Made by a program: the position numbers and the translations under genes
Assembly (NCBI GenBank): GCA_012931725.1
Contig: CM022949.1
Coordinates: 29,415,815 to 29,479,814 of the forward strand
Direction: 5' to 3'
DNA: 64,000 bases
Source of the DNA: Litsea cubeba
Lineage: Eukaryota; Streptophyta; Magnoliopsida; Laurales; Lauraceae
Part shown: in pieces, positions 47,245 to 57,954 of the stretch
Layout: each line of letters begins with the position of its first letter
How positions within the stretch are numbered: position 1 is the first letter of the stretch
The notes under the pieces: generated by a model
Database searches by the model: none
Seen by the model: only the letters and a program-made list of their open reading frames with translations
What the model was told of the DNA's origin: nothing

Positions 47245-50200
47245 CTGGAGTTTCAAACAAAAATGCAAGTGAATCACATGAAGATGGATGGCAATTTGAC
47301 AAGATGCCATTTAAATATTTTCAATTTGTCATCAAAACATATTGCTTGATTGCAACTTCTAGAGAGTTACTATTTGCATCAGATGATAGGATTAGTCTTA
47401 CTGGTCATTGTTAGCGAAGCATGTGATATAAGCTGATAAGAGATTGAAGAAATAAAGTTGCAAGGCTCATAATGTTTGCTTATGATAGAACCTGATGTGA
47501 GAGTGTGCGCGGAAGTGTGAATAACTGCGATCGACATTTAATCAAGCTTCACAAAAAAAGATAAATTATATAAAAATTTAAGTAATTCGACAATATTAGC
47601 TACGTCCATGAGAAAGAAACTTGACTTTCCTTAATCATTCCCATGTGGCTCGGTAATCACCGACATGACCCTAAAAAAGCCCTAGTATAATTATCAAAAT
47701 ACCCACCAAATCATTATCCAACTTAATCAACCAATACGATAAATCCGGAATACAAGACATAAATCTAATATATCGGTTGGCAACATCTGAATAATGCTGA
47801 TTTTTCATATACAAGCTAGAGAAAATTCTTACAATCCTTACTTTATAGTCCAAAGTACATGGGTAGGCATTAATGTGGTGTTTTACAGGTTGAGTTTCAG
47901 AGTAGAGCTCTTTTTGCCAACCCAGATTGATGTGATGCTGATTATTATGATGTGGGCCTTAAAAAATAAGCACGTGGAGCACAAGAAAAGTACCAAGTAG
48001 CATTAAAAAAAAAAAAAAAAACCCTTACTAGGCATACAAAGTAAGACAGATCGAAGTAGAAGGTCATCAAAATAATAATCAATTAACAACAAACAATCAA
48101 TGGCTTCAAGCCGCCTAGCAATGTAGTAAAATAATCTGATTTTTGGTCCATGGATCTAATTAAGCCCTGTCTGAGAGGGGGTACACCTCACACAATTTAT
48201 AAAAAAATTTGAGGCTTTTTATGTAACGAGAGGATTCTGCTGTAAGAGAGAAGAAAAGTATTCTTATTTTAGATTTTGACTTCCTATTGGAGGAATGTAG
48301 GATTTCGTCTTTTTCTCAAAAATAAAAATTTATGAAACATGGAATCCTCTCTTTGCATGAACAAATTTACCTCGGAAGAACTCCAAGGATCTTTGTTGCG
48401 GGACAACGCTTTATCCTTGAAGGTGTCGAACTCTTTCTGCAGAGAAACTACTTTATTCTTGATGAAGTCAAGCTCCTGTCGCATAGATTTTTTATTACCC
48501 TTCATGTGGTGAAGTTGATGCTCCATGGGTTTTTCTTTATCCTTGTTCATGTAGTCAAGCTCCTCGGCCTCTGTGGGAACATCTTCTTTGTTCTTCAAAC
48601 TCTCTATCTTTTGCCGTAAGCTGAATAGTTTCTGATCCTGTAAAATGAAATAAAATATACCAACAGACTTTTTAGAAATACACATGAGTAAAATAGATGG
48701 ATGATCAGTAAATCAAATGAAGAATACACTTGAGTAAAATTGCATGGATATGTCATATGAGAGTAATATGATGAAGAGATGATCAAAGTTAAAAAAAAAC
48801 TCATAATAGATGTTGATAACAATCAATGAAAATAGATAAATAGAAATGATCCGGTTCACCTTGCATCATTTACATATTCACCTTTTTGATGGAATTGATC
48901 ATTGAATAAATAATAAAGTATTGTGGGCAAACCATTATATAATGGATCAAGTCTTCAGCTGGTAGAATAGACACATTGATCAATCTTCAATCAATCCCAC
49001 TTGATTGATTTATAGCGTCTAGAGTAATATAAATCAAGAAAAAACTATGGGCCCATTTAGCCACTTTGTATTGAATCCTAAAAAAAAGGATTCACAATGA
49101 GGTGGGAATGTGAAAGAGGAGAACTGGAGAAGAGAAATAGGTATAAATGAGACCCTCATTTTCAAAGGATTTGATTTACTAGGATAATGAAGTAGCATTC
49201 ATTACCCATTAAAGGAGGAGACAATTTGGTAGCCAATATAATGAGATAAAATTTATGCCACATACACAGGTGTAATGGACCTGCCAATGATTGATCCAAA
49301 CCCTTGAAAACCCCGTTAGTTTTGGCCACTATTTGATTTAGGGATGACAATAGACCTCTAATTACTAGTTACTAGGAAGGTCCTAACCTCATATCGAGTA
49401 TAGACTTTTGTTTTGGATTCGATTCACAATCAAGTCCATACTTAGTTAGATCCTTGTATTTGCACTCATTGAAATAGACTAGACCGTTTGATCGATCGTA
49501 CATACTTTTTTTTTTTAAAGGAGTAAAACTTGTGGATCATTGATTAGGGTTAGAATAATCAGGGGGCTCCCATTCTAAACACCAGTAAGGCCCACCTGGA
49601 TCTTCTAAGCCCTCTCACATCCACAAGTGGAGCCCCAAGTGGACGCCACAGAGAGGTGCGCAAGCAGCAAGGGATCCCTGTGCACGCGGCATGCAGGGGT
49701 TGAACCCCAGATGAGATGAAGTCAGGTGAACCTGAAACTCACCACATAAATTACTTTCAAAGGCGTATTAGAGTAGAGGTCTCTTCTTATGATTTTAAAG
49801 GCTTTTGGGTGGCTTACCAAAAAATAAAGAGTGGTGCTATTGGCACTACGAACTTTTCTCTCCTCACCGCACTACAAGATAAATTTTTTTTTTTCTAAAC
49901 TACCATTCCTCCCTCTCTTCCCTTCCTCCTCCTCCCTCCTTCCTCCCTCTCCCAGCCTCCACCCTCCTCCCCCTCCCCTCCCCCTCCCCCTCCCAGTCGC
50001 CGGCGGGGAGGGAGATTGGCCGACAGCCGGCGGCAAAAACCCCAGCCGGCTGGCCTCCCTCCCCCTCTCCCTCTTTCTTCCTCTCTCCCTCTTCTTTCCC
50101 TCTTCTTTCCCTTTTCTCGCTCTCTCCCTCCCTCTCCTTCCCTCCCTTACTCCCCCCCCGCCGGCGACTGGGAGGGGGAGGGGGAGTAAGGGAGGGAGAG

Positions 50201-53200
50201 AGGGAGAAGAGGGAAAGAAGAGGGAGAGAGGAAGAAAGAGGGAGAGGGGGAGGGAGGCCAGCCGGCTGGGGCTTCCGCCGCCGGCTGCCAGCCGATCTCC
50301 CTCCCCGCCGGCGACTGGGAGGGGGAGGGGGTAGAAGAGTAGGGGAGGGAAGGAGAGGGAGGGAGGGAGGGAGAAGAGGGAAAGAAGAGGGAGAGAGGAA
50401 GAAAGAGGGAGTGGGGGGAGGGAGGCCAGCCGGCTGCCGGCCGGGGCTCCCTCCCTGCCGGCGACGGGGGGGGGGGGGGGGATGAGGGGGGTAGAGGCTG
50501 GGAGAGGAAGGGAAGATAAGGGAGGAGGAGGAGGGAGAAAGGGGGAGGGGTAGTTTAGGAAAGGTTTTTTTTTTTTTCGCGGTGGGAAGAACAAAAACTG
50601 TGGTGCCAATAGAGCTCCCCAAAAATAAAAAGAGGCTAAATCAACCTCTAAACCATTCTAAAATGACTTGGTTGGCTCATGATTATCTTATTTACGGCTA
50701 TTAGAGCTGTGGGAACAAAAAGTACATGCATTTTATACATCAGCACATTGGAAAGAGAGTAGGAACTTTAATGTGAAGTACATGAGGTACCACTGTGGCA
50801 AAAATTAGGTCGAAGCTTAGTACAGATACTTGTCTAAAATCAATTACAATGAACAAAATTGCCCAAAGTGGGAGAACCCAATGGGACAAACAACTTAGAT
50901 AGGCTTGAGTTAGACATTGAAAATTTCATTTACTTTTTATGCTTCTACTGCGAAGAGAGTATGGACCTTGGACTCTACAAATTTGAATCGAATTGTCATG
51001 GCAATTGAATTTTAGAAAAGACTTTGTTTTAGGAGTGTAATGCCAGGGCACCGTGGCCACAATAGCAGTTGAATAACTAGATCATGAAATGGGTTTCAAG
51101 ATTTAAGTCAGATTTCACAATAGCAATTCAGGAACAAATTTTTCAGTCAGACATCCCATGGTTTGATACGTTTAGCCTACTATTGGAGCTGCCAATGGAC
51201 CCGGGGATTGATCTTCGGTTATTTTTGTGAAGGAAATGTAGTTTGGTAATTTCACTTGTAAAGTCAAGTGGAGTGAAGTCAAGTTAAACATCACATCAAA
51301 AATACTTTTTATTAAAACTCCCTACAACTTTTCCAACAAAAAGTCAAAAAGTAACTACATTTATTAACTAAAAGACAAAAATCTCCATTTTCCATACAAT
51401 AAGTCAACAATATTCCATCCCAAACAACTAAAAATAAAATACCATCATAACCCAATACATATTTTATTCATACTTTTTATTTCACTCCACTCCACTTGAT
51501 CTTAAAAGTGAAGTGCCAAACTAGCTCAGGATATAAAATGGGTTGGACCACCCAGACCCAGCATGGCACGGCCAATGGCCTGGAGGCCTGCTTCCTTAGC
51601 CTTTTGGGTCCTGTCACTATTTTGGCCCATTTAACTACATTGGGCCAAAAACTTTAATGTTTTTTGGTTACTAGCCTTTTCCTAAAATGTTCTATTTTCT
51701 TTTTCTTTTTTTATGAAAAATGTTCTCCTATTTTCAAGATCCCTTAAGGCCATGTTTGGAATCTCTATTTCCCTCATCTACTTGTCTAAATGTCTAAAGT
51801 GGACAGAGGATATGAAGAAAAGAGTGTTTGGCACAACATTCTGGCCTCTGTCCGTTTTAGACATTTAGAGGCAAATCCTTTAAAATCCAAATGCTGAAAA
51901 AGTGGGCAGCTGAAAAATAGAGCTTTAGCCTCTTGTTTGTATAACTCTTTTTTTTATGGCTGTACTTTTATTGGGTCTGTCAGAAAAAGAGTAGAGATAC
52001 CAAACATGACTAATGTTCTCCTATTTTGAAGACTCTTGCATTTTTATTTGCTTGATTTTCTCCCTCATATCTATATGGCAGCCTCTCACTTGAACTCCAC
52101 AGTTGGTCTTCATTAATGCTCCTTTCGAATTTCAATACTAATTTTTAATTTTAAAAATAAAAAATAAAGTTTGGCACGTGGACCAACCTATTGAAGGCAC
52201 GACACAACCTGTGGGTGTGTTGAACCAGGCCTTGCCAACCATGGCACGGCCAGTATCAGGGGGCGGCTGGGCCTGGATCTTGATACCGACACAACCTGTT
52301 TTACATCTCTAGAGATGTCTCACCATTTAGGGTTGCAAATGGGTATTCGATTCTTCGATTATCTGGAAGTTCCGACCCGTAAAAAAAAGGGTTTGGAACC
52401 TATTTTAGATTTCATTTTATAAACGGGTCTGGGTCCGGAACTCAATTTAAGTTTCGATTGATAAACGGGTCCGGGTCCAAATATGTTTCGACCCGTGGAC
52501 CCAGGACCTGATATATGAGTCTTTGATATTGCATACTGTACCTCAAAATTTACTTTTTTTGGGGGCTATTTTTATGTATAATATAGGAGGTAGTAGACTT
52601 AATGCGTTTTTATAAATTGAATGATATGCTTATTTTAAGAAAAAAATTAAAAAATAAAAAGAAATTATAACCGATTTTGGAATTGGATTCCAGTACAAGG
52701 ATTCGATTTCGAAACTGGATCCGGATTTCCTTATCGGAATCGAATCTGGAACCAACAAAATAGGTTCTGAGTCTAAATCAGAACCGTTATTTAGAAACGG
52801 GTCCGGGTCCAAGTCTAGATCCAGTATGGTTCTGACCCGGAACCATTTCGTTTGCAACCCTACTCACCACTGAATGACATGCAACTCCCAACTCACATAA
52901 AAAATTATTTTTTATGGTCATGCATCTTATATATTGAAATGCATTTCAACATGTTACTTTTTCCACATGCCAAAAACCCTAAAGTCTCAATGCAAAGGAA
53001 AAAAAAAAAAAAAAAAGCAAACAAACACAAGTGTTCATTTTTTAGCTAATCCACCTTAAAGTTTTCAAGCACAATATTCCTTTCCGGAAAAACAACTATC
53101 AAAATTAAATGCTGCAAAAGTTTGAGTAGGAAAGTTAACCATTAAGGGGTTGTTTGTTTGTAGTAATTTACAAATGTAAATAGTTCTCATGCATAATGGG

Positions 53201-55563
53201 TATGCATTATCACATTGTTTGCACGTGCGTAAATTAGATGTGAAATTGTTGTGTAAATAAAGCAATTTATACAGCAAAATCTAATTGCTTGAAAAGGTGG
53301 TAAAATCATTTACACACCTCTCTTGGAAAAGGTGATTTTCTTTTGTGGACCACATTAAACCATTATTTTTTATTCTTGCAAGCCCCATATCAGTTATCCA
53401 AACACTCCAATTTGTTTATTGGACTAATAAACTTAAGATCTTAAAGTTGATTATCTTAAATCTTTATAGATAGATCTTTGAGTAATTTGTGAAAAAGCCA
53501 TAACTTATAGAACTAATTTTTTACACTTTTATCGATCCCCAATTCATGACTTGAATTGTTCAATATTCATATATTATTGATAAATATCGAGACTTAGTTT
53601 CATATATGTATTCCTTAAGGATTTTAAGAAATTTATAAAAAACCTAAATATTCAAATACATCTAAAATCATTAGATGTACTCATCTACGACTACATAGGT
53701 AAAAATGGTTATTTCGACAAACATACTAATGTGTTTGATGTATATGCAACATGTGCATATATATATAGAGAGAGAGAGGAATGTTTATACGCATCTTTCT
53801 CTTACCATAGAGTAAGGGACACTCCCCTTTTAGTACATGAAAGTGCATTTTGTACCTCACCCCGTGTACTTGAAAAGTACATTTTATACTTGAAAATTTA
53901 AAAAAAAAGGAAGTGTCACTCACTCTATGGTGAGTGAAATATGCATATGAATGTTCCCCATATATATATATATCATGTGTTGTGTGGCAAACGATATTAG
54001 AATCCGGATCCCTGTTTTGACCAATTAGGGGGTGCCACATGCGGTAGAAGATGTCAAATCAGCACTGACATCACATCTCCTCTAATGAATAAAAAAAAAA
54101 AATTCTCTCCCCCATGTGGCACCCCTTGAGTGGTCTAAAGTCCAAACAGTATTTCTCTGTTTGGTATAGGGCATCTGTTTCCATGATATTAGGGTAACTT
54201 TGAGAATTTATTGTGCGAGTCCCTTTAACTAGCATCTGTTCCTGTCCAGGCCGCGACAGAAGGGATTTCTTTGTATTGGGTTTGCATGAGAATGAGACTC
54301 CACACAAAGTCCTAAAAAGTCCCAAACAGCACTAGTCTACTTTCTTAACTACATCATTCATGACTTAACTTACTTGCTTTCCTATTTCCAGTGGCATTTG
54401 TCAGCGACTCAGGCTACTAATCTCACCCCTTGATTGGTGATGCCACATGGAAGCAATGTTCCATCATATACATAGCAATATGCTCGATCAATAAGCTCCT
54501 AGTTTATTAGCACCATATTGTGTTGCTTTTTTTTCTTTTCTTTTCTTTTCTTTTTTAACTATCTATCCTTTACTTCATATTTTTTTCTACAAATAACCAT
54601 ATCTATTACTTTAAAAAACTCTCAATCAACCACTTTAACAGATTGTTAGCTGGGTAACAAAATTCAATGCATGCTCCATCATAGAAGGATAAAATTTCCT
54701 TAGATCCAACACTGTTTGCTTTGATCTCAGAAGTGTTAATGCAAAATGAGCATTCATGGGTTTGTTTGGATGTAAAGAAAACGGGTAGAAAAATAAAAAA
54801 ACTATCCACATAAAAAAATTTGAACTATGAATGTCTTTCTCCAATTTTTCTTCCTTTCCCCCACATCCAAGTGGGCTGTGTGTGAACTCGACCAAGGTTG
54901 ATACTTGGCCTTTGACTCAAACTAGGCTTAGAAATGAGACTTTCATCATTTTTCAACTAAACGTGAAGGCCATTGGCTGAGATTGTTAATTCAATGAAGG
55001 TGGTTACTTGTAAAAGTAAATACTAATATCAATAATGATGACGACCGCGACCACGACGACTAAAGCTAGTTGCTATCTCTAATTAGAGAACAAAAAGATT
55101 ACGCCAAACACTCCTTATTCTAATCTACAAAGAAAGAGAAAGAGAAGTTTAGTTGGAAAGAAACCTTGATCTCCAACTGACGCCTAAGCCTTGCTATCTG
55201 AGAACGCTTGTTCAAATGAAGAGCAGCAACTGCTACTGCTACAACAGCAACAATTACAACTCTCTGTAATGGGGTGAAGAGCTCCCAAGCCGCGGCTTCT
55301 TCCAGTCTCAGGTTCCCTTTTATAGCTTTTGAAGAAGTTGATTCTTCCGCTCCCACAAGCAAGCCTTGCAGAGAAACCCATGCCAATTTATTCTTCTTCT
55401 TACCCTCGATGGTCCTCAGAGGTGGTCGAAATTTGCTCGACACCCTCTTCATTGAGCGATTTTGGAAAATGGAAGCAATGTCATTTCTCTCCTTTTGAGC
55501 TCGTTTGCGAAAATGGCTTGAGATCCAGTTTAGGAGACGTGGTATGGATTCTTCCATCTCCAT
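46642..55563 (-). CDS. Membrane-anchored coiled-coil protein with flotillin-like region, 3' end disrupted
   Basis: The model joins 55563-55165, 48637-48371 and 47244-46642, all in phase 0, giving about 422 codons. Exon 1 (133 residues) has a basic N-terminus (MEMEESIPRLLNWISSHF) and one hydrophobic segment, TPLQRVVIVAVVAVAVAALH, at about residues 98-117. Exon 2 (89 residues) is charged and coiled-coil-like. Exon 3 begins with Ala/Glu-rich repeats (AEEELYVREKEAAAQRTAAD, AADAELYKKTKEAEGI) like the C-terminal half of plant flotillin-like proteins, then carries tandem repeats of 29-32 residues. The last dozen or so codons come from transposon-like sequence. No SPFH/Band 7 domain is present, so it is not an ordinary flotillin. 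Linkage of the exons is inferred from phase, strand and splice sites. The gene may be a truncated pseudogene. Confidence 0.5.
46694..46972. repeat. In-frame 96/96/87-bp coding repeats
   Basis: Units start at TTAGAT(AA)TGTTTC at 46694, 46790 and 46886, with the next start at 46973. Periods are 96, 96 and 87 bp (32, 32 and 29 residues). On the minus strand each encodes a variant of SETSNA-PPNE-TT-STDAGG with KNDT. All length changes are multiples of three, as expected if the region was under coding constraint. Confidence 0.85.
48371..48637 (-). CDS. Coiled-coil exon 2
   Basis: Acceptor TTTCATTTTACAG| opens GAT CAG AAA (DQKLFSLRQKIESLKNK), which continues the heptad pattern of exon 1's LRRQLEIK in phase. 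The exon is rich in Lys, Glu and Gln, has HHMKGNKKSMRQELDF and QKEFDTFKDKAL, and ends CTTCCGAG|GTAAAT in phase 0. It is 267 nt with no stop. Confidence 0.65.
49829..50620. mobile_element. Mutator-type MITE with GC-rich polypurine interior
   Basis: The ends are GAGTGGTGCTATTGGCAC and, inward from the right, GGGGAGCTCTATTGGCACC. They are followed by partly conserved inverted sequence up to CTAAACTACC. The flanks are a perfect 9-bp duplication AAAAATAAA (49820-49828 and 50621-50629), as for Mutator elements. The interior is strongly GC-rich and strand-asymmetric: pyrimidine-rich CTCCCTC tracts in the left part, purine-rich GGGAGGG tracts in the right, with CCGGCGG(C/G) cores repeated four times. 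Long open frames in several phases result from the absence of A/T, not from coding. Confidence 0.88.
51239..51523. mobile_element. MITE with long inverted repeats
   Basis: Left end TAGTTTGGTAATTTCACTTG then GTCAAGTGGAGTGAA; right end read inward TAGTTTGGCACTTCACTTTT then ATCAAGTGGAGTGGAGTGAA. The inverted repeats span about 40 bp. The interior has AAAAGTCAAAAAGT-type A-rich sequence. The target site may be TA. Confidence 0.75.
51748..52010. mobile_element. Tourist-type (PIF/Harbinger) MITE
   Basis: It is flanked by TAA (51745-51747 and 52011-52013). Inverted ends are GGCCATGTTTGGAATCTCTA and, inward from the right, GTCATGTTTGGTATCTCTAC. The 263-bp interior has a foldback between CTAAATGTCTAAAGTGGACAG and its near complement CTGTCCGTTTTAGACATTTAG. 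Confidence 0.82.
52330..52860. mobile_element. TA-flanked MITE (GGGTTGCAAA family), copy 2
   Basis: TA at 52328-52329 and 52861-52862 flank the ends GGGTTGCAAATGGGTATTCG and, inward from the right, GGGTTGCAAACGAAATGG. The interior AACGGGTCCGGGTCC, TATTTTAGATTTC and ACTTAATGCG-containing parts match copy 1 (27871-28383) in the reverse orientation. Confidence 0.8.
53146..53726. mobile_element. Probable PIF/Harbinger-like element
   Basis: The left end GGGGTTGTTTGTTTGTAG follows TAA (53143-53145) and matches the end of the elements at 38817 and 42669, including a nearby TTTACAAATGTAAAT palindrome. A possible right end, CGACAAACATAC followed by TAA (53727-53729), is diverged. The left end is convincing. 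The right end is tentative. Confidence 0.45.
53776..53959. mobile_element. Small MITE with about 50-bp inverted ends
   Basis: Left GAGGAATGTTTATACGCATC then CTTACCATAGAGTAAGGGAC; right read inward GGGGAACATTCATATGCATA then CTCACCATAGAGTGAGTGAC. The two arms make up most of the 184-bp element, leaving a short centre. Flanks are TA/GA simple repeats, so the target duplication cannot be read. Confidence 0.75.
55165..55563 (-). CDS. Membrane-protein exon 1
   Basis: The start is the ATG in GCCATGGAG (good plant context) at 55563. An in-frame upstream codon set could extend the frame to about 55650, but the context there is weaker. The exon encodes MEMEESIPRLLNWISSHFRK, a basic stretch (KFRPPLRTIEGKKKNKLAWV), an acidic patch, one probable transmembrane helix (VVIVAVVAVAVAALHL) and then RSQIARLRRQLEIK. 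The donor is ATCAAG|GTTTCT, a weak but legal site. Plant proteins with a similar TPLQRVV-helix-LRR layout are familiar to me, but I cannot name the family. Confidence 0.7.
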
Positions 55564-55700
55564 GGCTGGAGTAAGGTGGTAGATAGGACTTGGGGTGGGC
55601 AAGGAAGAAGAGCTCTCCAATATTTTAGAGTCTATGTCCTTGATTTGATACAATAGATGTTGTCCACTAACTTGTAGGGTAGTGGTCTTTGTGAATTAGC

Positions 55701-55710
55701 CTTTTAAATA
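55701..55710 (-). promoter_or_regulatory. TATA-like box upstream of membrane-protein exon 1
   Basis: The minus strand reads TATTTAAAAG about 138 nt upstream of the proposed ATG at 55563, a plausible distance for a core promoter with a 100-nt leader. The evidence is sequence only. Confidence 0.35.
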
Positions 55711-55763
55711 CTATGGGTCAAGCCTCCTAGTTGTTTAAGTAAGTCTATTTTAAGGTTACGATA

Positions 55764-57954
55764 TAGTAATAAAAAAAATAAAGAAAATGAAGAAGTCAAG
55801 GTCAATTTCCTATAATATGAAAAAAAGGCCTATGCCTTATGGCTTATGAATCTAAGGAGCTTTAAGGAGTATATAGAAATTGATAAATTAGAAAGGTATT
55901 CAGAATATTTGAAAAGTCTAGAAAGATGGGAAAAATAAGAAAAACAAGTTCTAACTTTAGAATGGAAAATAAATAAATAATAAAATATTTATGTAAAAAC
56001 ACAATAAAAAACAAAGAAAGGTAAATCCCATTGTTTAATGATTAAGATTTTAATCCCAAGGGATAGCTCAATAGGACTAAGACAACGGTTTGGACTCGGA
56101 GATTGTAGGTTCCAAACTGCACTACCATACTGGGACTACATGGGAGTTTACCCAGTTTCTTTATGGACCTGGAGGGTTTAGTCCAACCCAAAAAAATGGA
56201 AACCCTCCGATAGCAAATAAAAAAAAATTATTAAAATTTCCTTAATAGCTCCTTTTGGAAAGGCTATAACGAGACACACACTTTATACCAGCCAATAGCC
56301 AGCTCCCCAAGAGCCTCATGTAACTTTAATTTTCTGTAAGTCCAGGGCCCAACGATATGCTATTATCAATAAAGTATGGATAGTTGACCACTTGATTTTC
56401 TTGTTAATCATCTATCTAATAAGGTACTAATGAGTTGGATGTTTTCTAATTAACATGACTTTCTGCCACGGAGCAATGGAGCATGCACTGTAGATCTTTT
56501 TATGACAATGTTTTAATTTGTATTAAATTAATTAACATTGAAAATAGAAAATAATTAATGTTCAAATTTCATTTTTCATTTTTCATTTTTCATTTTTATG
56601 TAGTATTTATCTTTCTTTATTACAAAAACAATATTGTTTTTCTTTGACAATTGTATCCTTCTGTCCTTGGAAGTCCAGTTTCTATATGTATTCGCTTTTT
56701 TTTTTTTTTATCTATTACTTGAGTCCTTATTTATCTTATTTTTCATATTTTCAGTTCTCTGAAATTTGTATTATTTTCTTTTCATTAAATGTTTATTAAG
56801 TGTCATTAGGTCATTATACTTAGGGCTTAACCTTAATCTCTACTATCACCTTTGTTTGAGGTGACCCATCCTGCTACTGTTTCATGGACAATACAAAGAA
56901 CTGCTATCATCATCCTCTTTTTCAAAGTAGTGAAGAATAGAAAAGATCCTAACTCTACTGTTTGACTCATATCATATCACCACTATTAAGGCTGTAAGGC
57001 ATGTTCCCATGGTCCCCACATGTTTCAGTTGATGTGAGGCCTAGGACACACACCCAATAACTATTGCGATCAATAAATATATTATATATATATATATATA
57101 TCACATGCATAACTTGATGGGGCCCTTATGATGGTTTTTTTTTCTTTTTTTTTTTTAACGACTTTATATTTTATTTGAATGGTGAAAACTCAATAATCAA
57201 GTGTAATTCAAGGGGTCCCTTACATGTGGATGATTCGGATGGATTATAAATTAAAAAGGCCTCACTATGTGCCACCCACACTAGGGTAAGAAATGGATGC
57301 AGTGCACCCCAACATTTCCCTTTATATACATTAATGTTTGTGCTTAACCAGTGCCAATTGCTGGCACTCATGTGAGACTGAGTGAGATAGCCCCAATGCA
57401 GCAAACCTTCTTCTTGTTTTAACACTTGGATGACACTGTCTTAAATTTAGATCTTTTGGTTATCAAGATCTCAAATTGTGAAAATCTAAATAGTGGTTAA
57501 AGAGGATAAAAGACTTGAATCCATTGTTGAAGTTAAATGAGATCTTTATTGATCAGGTTTTTAAGTTTTTGGAGGACTTGGATATAGAGCAAGCAATCAG
57601 ACCCGGTTGGACCAGATGGGCTGATGTTTGCTCATCCTACAAGTACACTCACTGTTCATTGATTAGATTTTGGGTCAAAACTAAAAGCAAAAGAAGCTTT
57701 GTCTGATTTGTCGTTATCATATCAGAAGAACATATGCCCTATTTTGATTCATTCCTACAGTAATGCCACACGTTTTAGCCTCGCATCATTGTAATCTACA
57801 AGAGGCTTGTAGTGACTTGAAGTTTAAAAGATGTTGATAAGAATGATGGGCATGGACTTAAATTCAAACTATTAGTGATCCAGATTTCAAATTGTGAAAA
57901 CTTTAGTAGTCCATGAGGATCAAGATTCTAATATATTGTTGAGTAGACTTTTAT
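55764..57954. other. Gene-free spacer
   Basis: No supported gene. It contains a SINE relic (56058-56197), a (TTTTTCA)n-like run at 56567-56597, a T-run near 56698 and a TA tract at about 57077-57101. Segments near 57440-57530 and 57850-57950 share TCAAATTGTGAAAA and a following TTGTTGA, suggesting a diverged direct repeat. Confidence 0.55.
56058..56197 (+). mobile_element. SINE relic, same family as 5254-5418
   Basis: AGGGATAGCTCAATAGGAC resembles an A-box region and GTAGGTTCCAAACTGCACTA a B-box region. The body ACTACCATACTGGGACTAC, TTTACCCAGTTTC and GGGTTTAGTCCAACCCA parallels the minus-strand element at 5254-5418, and an A-run follows. No target duplication was identified. Confidence 0.65.

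Larger units (their letters stand above)
48638..55164. other. Long inferred intron 1 with six MITEs
   Basis: If exons 1 and 2 belong together, this 6.5-kb interval is the intron. It contains a GC-rich Mutator-type MITE (49829-50620), an unclassified MITE (51239-51523), a Tourist MITE (51748-52010), a TA-flanked MITE (52330-52860), a PIF-like element (53146-53726) and a small MITE (53776-53959). No additional convincing exon was seen. Confidence 0.5.

Noticed and set aside
49831..50622. Open frames of 167-245 codons rich in Pro, Leu, Ser, Arg and Glu on both strands
   Set aside because: They come from the GC-rich polypurine/polypyrimidine interior of a MITE that has few possible stop codons. 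Several frames overlap on both strands and none has a domain.
54635..54895. Possible additional exon of the membrane protein (SKQTVLDLRKFYPS...)
   Set aside because: There are no good splice sites in the right phase and no continuation of the coiled-coil pattern, and the exon at 48371-48637 fits better.
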